A stretch of 64,000 bases of DNA from assembly GCF_029784135.1 (NCBI RefSeq), contig NC_073746.1, positions 224,949,882-225,013,881 of the forward strand. The letters are read 5' to 3'. The notes below the pieces were generated by a model. It made no database searches. It was not told where the DNA came from and saw only the letters and a program-made list of their open reading frames with translations. Source of the DNA: Toxorhynchites rutilus septentrionalis. Its lineage: Eukaryota > Arthropoda > Insecta > Diptera > Culicidae. Positions 22,081 through 33,336 of the stretch are shown here, piece by piece; the first letter of the stretch is position 1, and the number at the start of each line of letters is the position of its first letter. Made by a program: the position numbers and the translations under genes.

Positions 22081-22344
22081 GCATCCTAACGGAAAGAGTT
22101 CTGCGCGTGTATGTGTCGATCCTTCGCCGTCCACCTCCTCCAGCACGTTAGGCAACGATGTTGTCTTGTCGATGTCCTCACGAAAAATGAATGTGTCTCA
22201 CCACCAGAATATCGCTTAAGTATTGTTTTTGTGTGTGATTGAATCGAGAGAAGGTGTGGTTTACGATGGCAATTTGGAAGGCAAACTAGAGGGGAATGAA
22301 CTCTCTGAGCTCGGAACTTTCGGCGACTGAGCAATAATCGATTG

Positions 22345-22835
22345 CGGGCGCATACAATATTGGATACGGAAATATCCTACTGATGGGGAAGAATAATCTT
22401 CTGAAGCTATCCTGTTAATTGCGATTGATTGAAAAACCACAAAACCAAATGTATTTGATCACAGTGTTACATGGAAAGAAAACATTCAAATAAACTCTTT
22501 AACATGAATATATTTTGAAAATTCCCAAAGGAACTGGCAGATTATTTTCAGTAACGATTAGATATTTCCACATTTTCCTCGATACTGGAAGCCCACCAGT
22601 GGTTAATGCCAACTCGATAACCACCTGTTAATAGCACTTGATTGAAACATATTTGGTCACAGTGTAACATGGATAGACAACATTCAATTAAACTCTTTCA
22701 CATGAATATATTTTGAAAATTCCCAGAGGAACTGGCAGATTATTTTCAGTAACGATTAGATATTTCCACATTTTCCTCGATACTGGAAGCCCACCAGTGG
22801 TTAATGCCAACTCGATAACCACCTGTTAATAGCCG
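22345..22835. repeat. 199-bp tandem repeat, array 2
   Basis: Two to three more units of the 21340-22080 repeat (TATTTCCACAT blocks near 22563 and 22762). They are separated from array 1 by about 260 bp of unrelated sequence. That sequence and the one after this array both begin with GCGTGTATGTGT. The arrangement suggests one larger repeat of array plus spacer. Confidence 0.8.
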
Positions 22836-23279
22836 CGCGTGTATGTGTGTGTAGCGATGTCTTCCCAGGGAACCGTTTGTGGCATCACTCTCCTCCTGAT
22901 AGATTCCCTTCTGACCTAGGGTGCACAAACAGGCTCTTGGTGACACCGTTCATCCGTGCTTTCATGATAAACAAAGAGCTTCACCGTAACAGCGACAACA
23001 TGTTCCAATCGCTGTTCAATTAGAACTGAGTGGATTTCCGAGCGCCGCTCGCTTATATACCGATTGGTGATTTCAATAGCCTGTTTTGAAAGCAATTTTA
23101 AGACTATTGAAACAAGTTTTTGGATCAAAAAGTAACAAGTATATAACGCGTAGACATTTTATCTTTCGAATGAAGTGTTTATCATACCATTTCGTTCAGT
23201 TGTTTAGGAGCTATTAACGCTCAAAATCTCGGTCTCCGGCGTAACGCTTTCGTTTTCGAAACTTTGATTTTACACCCCG

Positions 23280-23973
23280 GTATAGAAATGAAAGACGTAG
23301 TCCTACGTCAAAAACTATAACCTGACGTTGTACAGAATGAAACACAAATTTCTGCATTACTCGGAAATTAGTCAAACAAACGAAACCAAAGTTGGCATGT
23401 GGAGGTTTTAGGATGCAATAAATGTTTCTATAGTAGTTAGACACTCCTACCCCTCCCTAAGGGGAGGCTGCCATACAAATGAAACACGAATTTCTGCATT
23501 ACTCGGGAATTAGTCAAGCAAACGAAACCAAAGTTGGCATGTCAAGGTTTAAAGGTGCAATAAATGTTTCTATAGTAGTTAGACACTCCTCCCCCCCTCT
23601 CTAAGGGGGAGCTGCCATACAAATGAAACACACATTTCTGCATTACTCGGGAATTAGTCAAGCATTACTCGGGAATTAATCAAGCAAACGAAACCAAAGT
23701 TAACATGTGAAGGTTTTAGGGTTTATAAAATGTTTCTATGGTAGTTAGACACTCCTCCCCCCTCCAAACTATAAAGCATAAATATCTGCATAGCCCAAGA
23801 ACTAATCAAGTAAACAGAACCAAAATAAGCATGTGAAGGTTTTAGGGTGCAATAAATATTTCAATCAATGAATATTTTTGCGATTGAACCAATTAACGTG
23901 CGCTTAATAAGAAAACGTGGATGTGACAACGAAAAATAAATTTTGGGCGAGAGGAAGTTTGCCGGATCAGCTA
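23280..23973 (+). mobile_element. Helitron-like element with roughly 142-bp tandem repeats and 3' terminus
   Basis: About four imperfect units contain TTTCTGCATTACTCGG, GAATTAGTCAAGCAAACG, GTTGGCATGT, TGCAATAAATGTTTCTATAG and TTAGACACTCCT. They are followed by TTTTGGGCGAGAGGAAGTTT, GCCGGATCAGCTAG and then a T. Helitrons end in CTRR and insert between A and T, so CAGCTAG|T fits. The following base pairs with mariner sequence as expected for insertion at an AT. No Rep/helicase coding is present, so this is non-autonomous. The 5' terminus was not located. Confidence 0.55.
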
Positions 23974-24034
23974 GTGTTAAATAAAGCGTCAAATTTCGAA
24001 ATACGACGAAATACGACATTTCTTTTTCCCCAAC
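23974..24034 (+). mobile_element. 3' end of the second mariner copy
   Basis: GTTAAATAAAGCGTCA, then ATTTCTTTTTCCCCAACCCTATA, matches the right end of the 35248-36497 mariner. It is the partner of the left end at 19608-19967. The interior is missing. Confidence 0.75.
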
Positions 24035-24040
24035 CCTATA

Positions 24041-24240
24041 TTATGACGAGTTTTGGTAGAAGTACTAAGAAACTTATAGTGAAAAGAAATTGCAATGGTT
24101 CGATTAGAAGATCAATCAATGAACAGTTCTGCGGTTGGACCTATGAACGTTCGCTTAGTAAGAAAACGAGAATGTTTGAAGGTATTCACAACAAAAAGTC
24201 CATTTTGGGTGGGACGAAGTTTGATGGGTCAGCTAGTAGC
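24041..24240 (+). mobile_element. Second Helitron-like 3' end
   Basis: ACGTTCGCTTAGTAAGAAAACG, then TTTTGGGTGGGACGAAGTTT and GATGGGTCAGCTAG|T, parallels the terminus at 23973. The mariner copy appears to have landed inside this older element. Its hallmark is the same CAGCTAG end. Confidence 0.5.
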
Positions 24241-25770
24241 TTATAAAAAACAACTGGAATAAGGGTTTCTATGGAAAAAAAACCATTCTGAAATTTTCGG
24301 ACTTTTATCGAATTTCTAGCGCATTGAGACGCTTTTGGGATGAATTACGATCTTTCATATTTGTGAATTCGAGATTTGAAATAGAAAGGAGTTACATAAA
24401 CTTGGTTACGCATATCACCGGATGAGCTATCACCCTCTCAAGACATACGGATATTAATGAAGCATGTAGAACTTTCTAAAGTTATGCTAGAAAGAAGCTA
24501 CCGTGATGTGAAATCTTGCTTTACAGACTAGCAACCAGTGACGGATCAAGAATTTTGACGTACTTCTTGTACCGAGCTTCACATGAAAAAGGTCTGCCGT
24601 TAGAGTCGTGTTCTGGGATCATTATAGCATGATTTATTGAGAGGCTCACCTCAAAAGATAATAGTCTTCACAGTTTTCGTGAAAGTATGTCATTATGTCC
24701 GAATATTGCATATCCCAAGACACCCAGTACTTCAAGGATATCTCTCGATACTCTCTATTTGGCGCATCCCTTCGGCATGCGGTTCTTTCCGGGCCCCAGT
24801 GAGAGATGTTTTTAATCAAACATAGTGCCCGTAGTGTTCCCATACCGGATGCTTCATGTGAGCATACGAACGACTCATTCGATATCAGATTTAGCTATAT
24901 GAGTGTTATAGGCCATGCTCGCAGATCGTAGATTGAGCTAATAATGATTCCAGTACATAAACTTGGAGCATTCCTTCTGTGCGGAAAGCGTGGTGGATAT
25001 AATGAAATTATCATTAAACTTGTTCCGGACATATCTTCGGAACACGTGGATCGATTCATATAAAACTTTCAAATGAAACTTGTCGCTTCTTGTTCGGTGA
25101 ACCGCTTCCGAGAAAACTGAGTCGCAACATTGGTTGTATGGTTAAGAAAAAGAAGTTGTCTTTTATTGTGTTTTTTATAAAATTGATTTTTTTAACTTGT
25201 TTTAATAGTATTTGTAACTATCTGATTACTGTTTTTACTAGTAAAGAATTTGCTGGGTTCGAATTGATATTTTTAGCGTCTGTCAATATCGATTTGATGT
25301 GTTGAAAATATGTTTCTTTACCATGCTTGAAAGTAAACCTTATCAATTTTTTTAGTTTGGTTTGCTTGGTACGTTTTATCAATTGGCCCTCGGATAACGC
25401 TACACATTTTTGTAACAACCGGATGCAGTTAAATCATAAGTCTTTCTAATTCACTCAATTTACATTGTCCCTACAATGTCATATTTTTTTCAATTATTTT
25501 TGAATATTGGTTTTTAATTGTCAAAAATGATCCCTGTAACGTACAAGGAACCTCGGTTCAAAATAGGAATTGGAAACTTACCAATTGTTATATGTAATGT
25601 AAAACTAATCTCGAGGGATGTTTGCGTTTGTTATGAAAATTACCTGTGATCAGGTAAACTATCCAGCCATACAAAATATGATATACATAAGACCATCACT
25701 GAAACAGCAAATAAATAAATAAATAGTTTTCAATTGATGTTATTTACTTCTACACTAATATATTTTTCTC
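24241..25770. other. No gene supported
   Basis: Spacer downstream of gene E. A unique-looking segment of moderate GC (24540-25120) has no long frame and no resemblance I can name. The rest is AT-rich. Confidence 0.5.
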
Positions 25771-26865
25771 CTAAAGCATTGATGCACCAGTTTTATTCCT
25801 TGCATCCCTATAGTTCACAGGGCTAGTCTCAATTATCCTAGCTTGTCGTGATTTTCTATTTTTTTTCTTATGCTGTCCTCTCTTACGCCGTACCAGCTCC
25901 TCTTCTTCACTTTCGAACACAATGCTACGGTCGTCGTCATCCTTTTCTTGCTGTTCGGACTGCTTCGAAATTTTCGGCTTTTTACAAGGCTTTTTGGTAC
26001 TACATGGTGGTTTCTCTGTCTTTACTTTTTCCTGGGAGCACTTATGCTCCTGGGACACTTCGAAGGAGAATTCTTTCGAGAAGTTATCTCGGCACACTTC
26101 GCAGGAACATGAAGTTTGCGATGTAATTTTCTCGAACTCTGGTTTTTCCGTTTCAACTTTTCCGTAGCAAATTTCTGCATAGGATTGCTTCTCGACCTGG
26201 CAGGGGCATTCCTCGTCCTCTTCCGTTGAATGGTGCTTGTAGACGCGTTTCTTCTTCGGGGGTTTCAGCTCAATCAGCTGACGGTTGAATTTGTGCAACC
26301 GCTCTTCGCCAACGTCCATAACACATTTGGATTTTGGTGTGGGTTTCGCTGCGTTGCCCTGGAAGTGAATATCCATTTCACATATATGTTTCCTTTTTGC
26401 CGCCAAAACAGCAAGATGATGACTGACAGCATCAGCAGAGTATTTTCTGAAAATAATTAAAGCGTCAAATTCTGTGTTTCCAATACCAATTCACATATTA
26501 CATTTATTATATTGAGATTAAAAAAAAATATAACGAGATATACTGAACGATTCTTTAACTTACTTTGGCAATGGTTCTTGAAGTCCGCACTCGCATGATG
26601 TCGAACAGGCGAATTTTGGAACTTCGTTTTGAGGTTGTGCAGGTCGTACCTTGGCTACGGTAGAACACGAACAGATGTCTTTTATCGGAGGTAGGTCCGC
26701 AGACTTATTTTTCTTTAAACATGAATCCGGGGGAACGGTCGATGCTTTCAAAACTTTCCGTTTGCACTCGCACTCATTTTTCTTACACTTGGTACATTTG
26801 ATAATTGAACCACTCACTAACATGAGTAGCACAAGGCTACTTATGACTATTAGCCCTATCCTCAT
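25771..26865 (-). CDS. Secreted Lys/Cys-rich 325-aa protein, two exons (gene E)
   Basis: Unrecognised. Exon 1 (26865..26564) starts at ATG with signal peptide MRIGLIVISSLVLLMLVSGS and ends CCAAA|GTAAGT. The intron is 117 bp. Exon 2 (26446..25771) follows TTTTCAG and keeps phase to TAA. Right after the signal comes IKCTKCKKNECECKRK, followed by DICSCSTV and ACSTSCECG. Exon 2 adds EECPCQVEK, SCSCEVCRDN, and a Lys-rich region with PPCSTKKPCKKPK (compare TTKKPCKK in gene C). It then has acidic and basic runs (EKDDDDR, ESEEEELVRRKRGQHKKKNR). About 22 Cys occur, many as CXC pairs, which would suit disulphides or metal binding. The role is unknown. Confidence 0.78.
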
Positions 26866-26950
26866 TGCTGAGGAGCGACTATCAGGTATAACGATTTGGT
26901 AATAGATCACAGTTGAATTAATGGCGCGACAGCTCGTTTGGTACAAACAC

Positions 26951-26956
26951 TTTATA
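26951..26956 (-). promoter_or_regulatory. TATA box of gene E
   Basis: TATAAA on the minus strand about 86 nt upstream of the ATG at 26865, giving an expected 5' leader of about 55 nt. Confidence 0.45.
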
Positions 26957-27473
26957 CTGACTTAAATATTTTCTCCGACAACCGACCATGTTGTTTGGAA
27001 GAAACAAGGGTGCCAATAGACTCAACGTGCTTTTCTTCAGCTGCAATGAAAATCGTCGCTTGCGCAATACTTTCCGGGTGGTATTTACATTGAGGCACGA
27101 ATAGTTTATGTTTTCGTCGAGGCGGTATCTAAAATTTTATTTCAAGCAAAACAAAATTCTAGTAATCAGAATTTTCTGTTCATTCAATAATCAAGCTGAG
27201 AGAGGTAGCATGAGTTGTGTTCGAGAAGTAATAATAATTAGTTATTAGTATAGTGCAATCATTTCAAAAATATCCTCAAAATTGTGCTTCTGTATAGAAC
27301 CAACACAAATTAATTACAAAATTTTAGATGTTGTGAAATTTAAAACGGACATAGAAAACGGACACTACTTAAATGTTAGGATCCAGGATACAGTTAGCGA
27401 AGGAGTTGAAGAAGGGACAATTTATTTTTAAACAAATTGACAAGCTAGATTGTGATATGCATACCGTTTTGTC

Positions 27474-28554
27474 TTAAATTCCGAACATTTTTAAATATAA
27501 ATTTACTAAAATTTTATGTTATAAATAATTCAATAATGCAAACACAGACATTCTTTGAGGTACAGGCTTCATTTTGACATCATTTACAGGTATCAATACA
27601 GCCTATAGTATATAATATTAGACAAGTGACAGTTAAAACCAATGCTAAAATGTAAATTTTTCAGTTTTTGTAGATTTTTCAACTATTTTTATTGTTGTTT
27701 TCATGTTAAGAGCTAGAATTTGTACAAATCTACAATAAATGGATGAAAAAACGATATTTTATGCAGAAATCTTCATTAAAATTAGTGTTCGGAATATGAA
27801 TCAAGTTTCTACGCATGATTCAAATTGCGAACACTTCATTTTTCAATGTGAATTTACTGAACTTAAATGTAAAAAAAAATTAAATTTTAAAATTTTAATA
27901 ATCAAAACCTTGACTTCATTTTAACATCATTTAGAGGTATTGATAGCTATATCGGTCCTATGAAAAACAAATACAATCAATAATCCTATCTCACTTCGTG
28001 TTTGGCGAATTCCTACAGGTTAAACCAAGTTCTCATGCTATGGAAAGATTGAGGGTAGCGTTGTTTTCCTGTGTAAGATTTGTCGCTTTCAGAGCCTCAT
28101 TATTCCACCCAACAACTCAACCAGCTACTCAAATTCTTTGTTCGTTCGAGGTGTGGTAAACTACAACTCTTTACCTCCTATCGTCAGACGCTCGACATCG
28201 GTAGCAGGTTTTAAGAGGGGCTGTCTCGAGTTTTTGAACCGCTAATAATGTTAAATATGTTGAATTTGTTAAATTTTATACATTAAGATAATTATAGTGT
28301 AGTTATATCCTCCAAAAATTCATAGGTAGCAAGTAGAAAAAAAGGTTTTCCTTTACGCTACCGGGTAATAAACAAACAACCAAAATCCAATTTTTTGCGA
28401 GTATAATATTTTTTCAAAAAAGACTAGCTAATTGACTTTAATTTAATTAATGTATTCAAAAATTAATTTAATTTCGTGAAAAAGTAATTTTGAGTAATGA
28501 GACACTGTTTAATGGCCATCAAAGCTTAAGTGTTCGGAATTTGAGACAAAACGG
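27474..28554. mobile_element. TIR element flanked by TA, non-autonomous
   Basis: Terminal inverted repeats read inward as CCGTTTTGTCTYAAATTCCG followed by AACA at both ends (27474 and 28554), next to TA dinucleotides. This is a Tc1/mariner-type signature. The interior is AT-rich, repeats GCTTCATTTTGACATCATTT / ACTTCATTTTAACATCATTT internally, and contains a 3' piece of a non-LTR retrotransposon. The right end abuts the ITmD37E remnant. Positions 26960-27470 hold nothing I can support. Confidence 0.6.
28000..28390 (+). pseudogene. 3' tail of a non-LTR retrotransposon ORF2
   Basis: Plus-strand frames give GVVNYNSLPPIVRRSTSVAG followed by FKRGCLEFLNR and stops. This is the typical C-terminus of Jockey/CR1-superfamily ORF2 proteins ('WNSLP..IR...S...FK..L..FL'). 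The 3' untranslated part ends CGCTACCGGGTAATAAACAA. It is 5'-truncated, as is usual for these elements. Confidence 0.6.
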
Positions 28555-28559
28555 TATGA

Positions 28560-29225
28560 ACTTTCGAGCTTTTCGCTTGATACCTCCCATCATTTTTTGC
28601 ACAGTGACATTATCAACCGTATCTGCCATCCTTTTTCCATATAATATGGTGTTTTGATTGTTTTGCCACACTTCCTCAATTTACGCTTGACAATCGCCCA
28701 ATATATTTCGATGGTATGAAAATCTAGACAATTTGAAGGATTCATGCTTTTTTCTATAAAATCAATGTTATTCTGCTTATAACATTCTACGACATTCCGC
28801 AACTTCATGGGACTTCGTGTAATCGAAAAAACGGCAACCTATCTTCTGAAGAGACTTCTCCTTGTAATGTTGTCCATTCATAGTTGCTCCAGAGATGAAA
28901 ACCTTTGTTCTATTTGCCCAGATGCCTTGTATAATCATAAACCTGCAAGCGAATTTAGCTGCGAAGACAAATGTTTAGCAAGGTAATATTTTTGACCAGA
29001 GATTTGTACAAAGTCAAAATACATCCGTTGTACTTTGAACATGGTCGACCGGTTTCCAATTTCCACAGATTTTCGTTCGTAGTTTCCGGCCATATATTTC
29101 ACTCATACGTTTGGTTTGTTTTACGCGATCCAACGTCAATGCTTCTCGGTAACATTTGAGCACGGTATTTAGATTTTCAACGTTAGTGTGAAGAATTCCT
29201 TTACGTCTTTCGCGTTCCATCTTGG
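28560..29225 (-). pseudogene. ITmD37E transposase remnant
   Basis: On the minus strand: IIQGIWANRTKVFISGATMN and GQHYKEKSLQK, then VVECYKQNNIDFIEKSMNPS, and the catalytic Glu block HTIEIYWAIVKRKLRKCGK. The second catalytic Asp segment is lost. At the N-terminal side, RVKQTKRMSEIYGRKLR belongs to the same domain in another frame. It is more diverged than the 20334 copy. Positions 29230-29500 contain nothing else supported. Confidence 0.7.
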
Positions 29226-29519
29226 ATATTGGAATTGAAATTTTGAAAGTTGAGGTAACTAGGAAAAAGCGGCCACATACTAACTGTATATCCGACAGAC
29301 TTTAGTTGACTATTTTTTTTCTAAATTGGTTTATTTCAAGGCTAGAGACGAATGGACTAGAAGGTTTAAAGATTATTTAACAAAAGCTAGTCAAGTAATG
29401 TAGTAAAGGAGGCGATTCATGCTGAATGTTATTCATGGTCGAAGAAGGACCATTTGTTTACCCTGTTATAGATCCTTCAGAAGTACCGCATGTGATAAAA
29501 GCGCTAGTATGACCAACGA

Positions 29520-30818
29520 CAGCTATTGTTGGATTTTCTGTTTAGGAGCCCAGGAAACGATTCCCAAATTATAAAAAAACTCCTTTTTTTCTCGAAGAAG
29601 TAAATTTTTAATTCCTGTGTAAAATAAATACATTGTTGAATCAATTACTCCTATTTCTCGTCCTTTGGGCCAACAATTCCTGGGATGATCTGGATCAGTT
29701 ATCACTACTATGTCCCAGACTTCAATAGGTTTCACTCTTTGAAACCATTTGATACGTTGGGTGATATCCGGCAGGTAATCGCGAAGCCAGCGATGCTAGG
29801 ATTGATTGGCCATCACTTGAGATTTGGTTTTGGTTTTGGTTTTGGCAATGGTTTTGAACCATCAGACGATCCTAACAAGAAATGGTTAGGTGTTAGTGCT
29901 GATGAAGAATCTTCATCGATTGGAACATGAGTTAGTTCTTCATCATTCGGCCGCCTTTCGCCTAGAACTTCTGTGAGATTTCACTGACCTAACCAAACGC
30001 TCCCAGCAATCTCGCATATGTGGTAATGTTGGAGGGTTGAAATGCCATTCAGTTTCCGCACTAGAAAACTCGCGCATCATCTCATTTTGATCCATAGCCT
30101 TTAAAATTGCACGTAGCTCACGTTCTGCACCAATAAAATTAGTTCCTCTATCGATGTAGAATGCCGCGGGTTTACCTCGTCTTGCAATAAAGTTACGCAA
30201 GGCCATGATACACGATTTTGTGTTGAGAGAATGAGCAACTTCTAAATGTACCGCTCGAATTGTTAAACACGTGAGTAAAACTCCCCATCTTTTCTCGACT
30301 CTTCGTCTCAACACAATTTCTATTGGACCGAAATAGTCGACTCCGACATGTGTAAACGGACGAGTGAAAGCTGCTAATCTAGCCGGAGGAAGATCCGTCA
30401 TTTAAGGCGCGTGCGGAACTGCGTCCCTATTCTTGCACCACTGGCAATTCTTTCGGATATTGCTGAGGATCGTTTTCAATCTGGAGATGCGGAAACGTTG
30501 GTGGACTTCATTTCGTACGGTCTCGTTATTGGAATGGTTGAATTTTTCGTGGTAACTGACAAGCAACAAACATGTAACTGGATGTTTACGTGGAAGAATC
30601 ACTGGAAACTTCACCTCTTTTTCGAGAAATTTACACGCTGCGACTCTTCCTTTAGATCGCAAAATTCCATGTTCGTCCAAGAATGGGCAAGAATAGGATC
30701 GCTTCCCGATTTATTCTCTTGTAGGATAGCAATTTCGTCGAGATATGCATCTCGTTGTGCGATTCTGAAGTGGTATTCTTCGCCCCGTTTCAGCTCATGT
30801 CTATTCATTTTTTTTTAA
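29520..30818 (-). pseudogene. BEL/Pao pol C-terminal region: integrase and DUF5641-like tail
   Basis: LTR-retrotransposon pol, read from 30818 down. RHELKRGEEYHFRIAQRDAY is followed by DEHGILRSKGRV and an H2C2 zinc finger (SYHEKFNHSNNE...NCQWC). The integrase core follows, with FTHVGVDYFGPIEIVLRRR (first Asp), YIDRGTNFIGAERE (second Asp) and ETEWHFNPP...WERLVRSVK (Glu region). Next come ALTPNHFLLGSS and, near 29700, PIEVWDIVVITDPDHPRNCW of the C-terminal domain. A PKPKPKPK run interrupts the latter. Frameshifts at about 29940 and about 30402 inactivate it. No LTR was identified. Confidence 0.85.
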
Positions 30819-32584
30819 TTCTTTATTTGAGAGGCTTTCAGCCTCCTGGGCTGGTTCGCCTCTGTAGTGACGGCCGCAAGGTACAACAACTTACATAAAA
30901 TTTACATAAAACATTAACGTAAAATGACTACACAGACTGGACCTTGAAATAATGACGAAAGAAGAATGCATTAAAACATTTTTAAATAAATTGAATAAAC
31001 AATACTAGTTTTTCTCCAATTGCTGCTTGCTTGCTGGACCAGATGGTAAGGATATCCTCGGACCATGGCTCCAGGCCAGTGGAGAAGAAGCCGTACCGTT
31101 GAAGATGCCGAGAAGTTCTTATTCCCCTTCATCGTGGAGGGGAAGGAACAAGGATCTTCGTGGCTGATCCATTGTTCACGCATTAGACTCTGAGGAATAG
31201 TTCGGCATCTTTTAAGTAGCAGAAAAGCGCTGCTACTTTCGCTGGTTCGTCGCTTAAGATATCTCGCACGCTCCCGCTGATTTCATAAAGATTTCGCAGA
31301 TCGTCGTATTTTGGGCAACCACACAGGAAATGTTCGACAGAGTTGTGGATTTGGCAGTGATCGCAGAGTAGTCGGAAAGATCCTCCTTTGAAGCCGTGCG
31401 AAACCGAGCAATGACCGGTCCTCAGTCTAGACAGGATACGTTGTTCTCGCATCCTTTTTACGTCCTCGAACCCTTTACCTTTCTGAGGAACAGCCCTTTC
31501 TCTGCCAGCCACCTTTCAGACCAAAAGGAGCGGAAAGAATTGGTGATCCACAATTTCGTGTCGTCAAACGGCACCTCCCGAGTGAAAAACGGTCTGGTGT
31601 TACCGATACCGGCAAATCGATCGGCCGCTTCATTCCTTGCGATGCCGCTGTGTCCGGGAACCCACATGAGCACAGTGTCGGGCAAAAGGTACTTCCTGAC
31701 GGCCTGTACCCATGGGTGTTTGGACCTAGCCGCACCGATGGCATCAATGGCACTTGCCGAATCGGAGACGACCAGCAGCGGCTTAGAGGACGGGATTGTG
31801 GTTGCCTCTAAAATGCCGGCCACCTCTGCCGAGAAGACCTGGCAGATGTCCGCAACTTTTTTGCTGGAAATCAGTCTGCTATTACCGTCGCTTGCCCCAA
31901 ATCCAACTCCTGATGGTCCTTTTGAGCCGTCCGTATACCTGATTTCGTGGAGGCGGTATTTTTCTGCTATGGTGGCCTTGAAATGTTCTGACAAACCGGC
32001 TGAGCTCACCCCGGCTGTGCTCACCCCGGCTCGGAAGTTGTTCCTGATACCGTTCTCCACGAGAGTCGTTGGGAACCTCCAATCGTTCGCCCCAAACCAG
32101 GATTGTTTTGCCATCGGGGGAAGGTTGGAATATACCACCCGCTGCACGATCCTGCTGCTAAGGGCGGTCAGGTGGGTCTCCGCTGGTTTTCGACAAAGAA
32201 CTGGCAGTCCTAGATATGATGGCCGAGTCGATGATTAGGTCGAAAGGGGGTTCCCCAATTTCAACGCAGACTGAGGCAGCTGGTGTTGATGGCAAGAGGC
32301 CGGAGACAGTCCGTAGTGCCTTATTATAAATCGGTGCCAGAGTTTTTGGGAGCTTGTCTCCGGCCAAACATGTCAGCTCGAGGCCATAGGTGAGGCGGCT
32401 GTTGATGATAGCTTTGGCCACCCGTAACCGGATCTTCCAGTTGTTGCTCCGGTGCGGTTTGGAAATGGGTTTCAACATCCCTTTCATGAGCGGCAATTTC
32501 TTACTTTTTTGGGACAAATTCGATATGAACCGTGTAACGTACCCTGTCACTCGAACAAGTCGTTTCCAACTGGAATATTCCTAG
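30819..32584 (-). mobile_element. I-clade non-LTR element, 5'-truncated, inside the BEL element
   Basis: Minus strand. An RT C-terminal region (32550-32160: AKAIINSRLTYGLELTCLAG) is followed by an RNase H domain with IRYTDGSKGPSGVGFG, VFSAEVAGILEAT, LLVVSDSASAIDAIGA and WVPGHSGIARNEAADRFA. The C-terminus has the CDHCQIHNSVEHFLCGCPKY zinc motif. An RNase H domain fused behind RT is typical of the I/Loner group. The 3' end is CAAATAAAGAATT plus an A run at 30819. GAATA next to both junctions may be a short target duplication. Small frame changes occur near 31500 and 32150. A related 3' fragment lies at 47860-48660. Confidence 0.82.
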
Positions 32585-32603
32585 GCCGCGATAACTGGTT
32601 CAA

Positions 32604-33260
32604 TCAACTGACAATGAAATAAAACGCTGGGACGTAATTCTTCTTCCGTCGTCGAATTTTTGGACGTAATTCTTCTTCCGTCGTCGAATTTTTACAAAAT
32701 ATTGGGGGCCAAGCTACTTCTTCCTCCCACAGAAACTCGGGCCCTCTGAGCCATCTGCTATTTATTGTGAAATCAGGCCTTCCCTTCCACCTGGTGCCTT
32801 CATCGGCCACGTTCCATTTGGTCGGAATCCATCGCCAATCACTTTCATTGGTAATATCCAGAATATCGCTTACACGTGCAGCCACGTATGGACTGTAGCG
32901 TTGGTGATTTGAACGCAACCAGCAAAGTACATTGCGGGAGTCAGACAAAAAAATGTTTCTGAACTCTTAGTGAGTGCCCTTCGATCACCGCCTTCGCTAA
33001 TCTTGATCCGACTACTGCCGCTTGTAGTTACAGTCGAGGTACTTAAGCGGTGACACACGGGTTTTCGCACATACCAGTACGCATTCAATGTTATCATGCT
33101 CCTGGTACCGAAGATATACGGTTACAGCTAGTCCGTTTTCGCTCGCATCTACGAAAGTATGTATTTGTATCTCTGTACTCTCTCCTATTGATGTTTTTTT
33201 GACGATAGCACCGCGGAATGTTTATTTTCTCCAACTGCGGAAGTAACGCTATCCAGGCCT
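32604..33260 (-). pseudogene. BEL/Pao RT C-terminus and RNase H region
   Basis: Continues the BEL element upstream of the I-clade insertion. Frames in order give AVTVYLRYQEHDNIECVLVC, PRL.LQAAVVGSRLAK, then SDSRNVLCWLRSNHQRYSPY, VAARVSDILDITNESDWRWI and NVADEGTRWKGRPDF. These are hallmark blocks of BEL pol. The catalytic RT core that should precede it is absent: the sequence passes directly to a duplicated gag segment at 33345. A 32-bp tandem duplication at about 32629-32692 shifts the frame at its 3' end. Confidence 0.8.
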
Positions 33261-33336
33261 GTCATTTCTCATATTGTTTATCCCCAATCTAATCATCCCA
33301 CTGTACTCCGGAGTCCGCGACTGAATCCGGAGTCCG

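Noticed and set aside
25848..26167. Three overlapping plus-strand frames with signal-like hydrophobic runs
   Set aside because: Antisense to gene E; Phe/Leu-rich only because the real strand is Lys/Glu-rich.
31396..32238. 280-codon plus-strand frame
   Set aside because: Exact antisense of the I-clade RNase H region, whose motifs are unmistakable on the minus strand.
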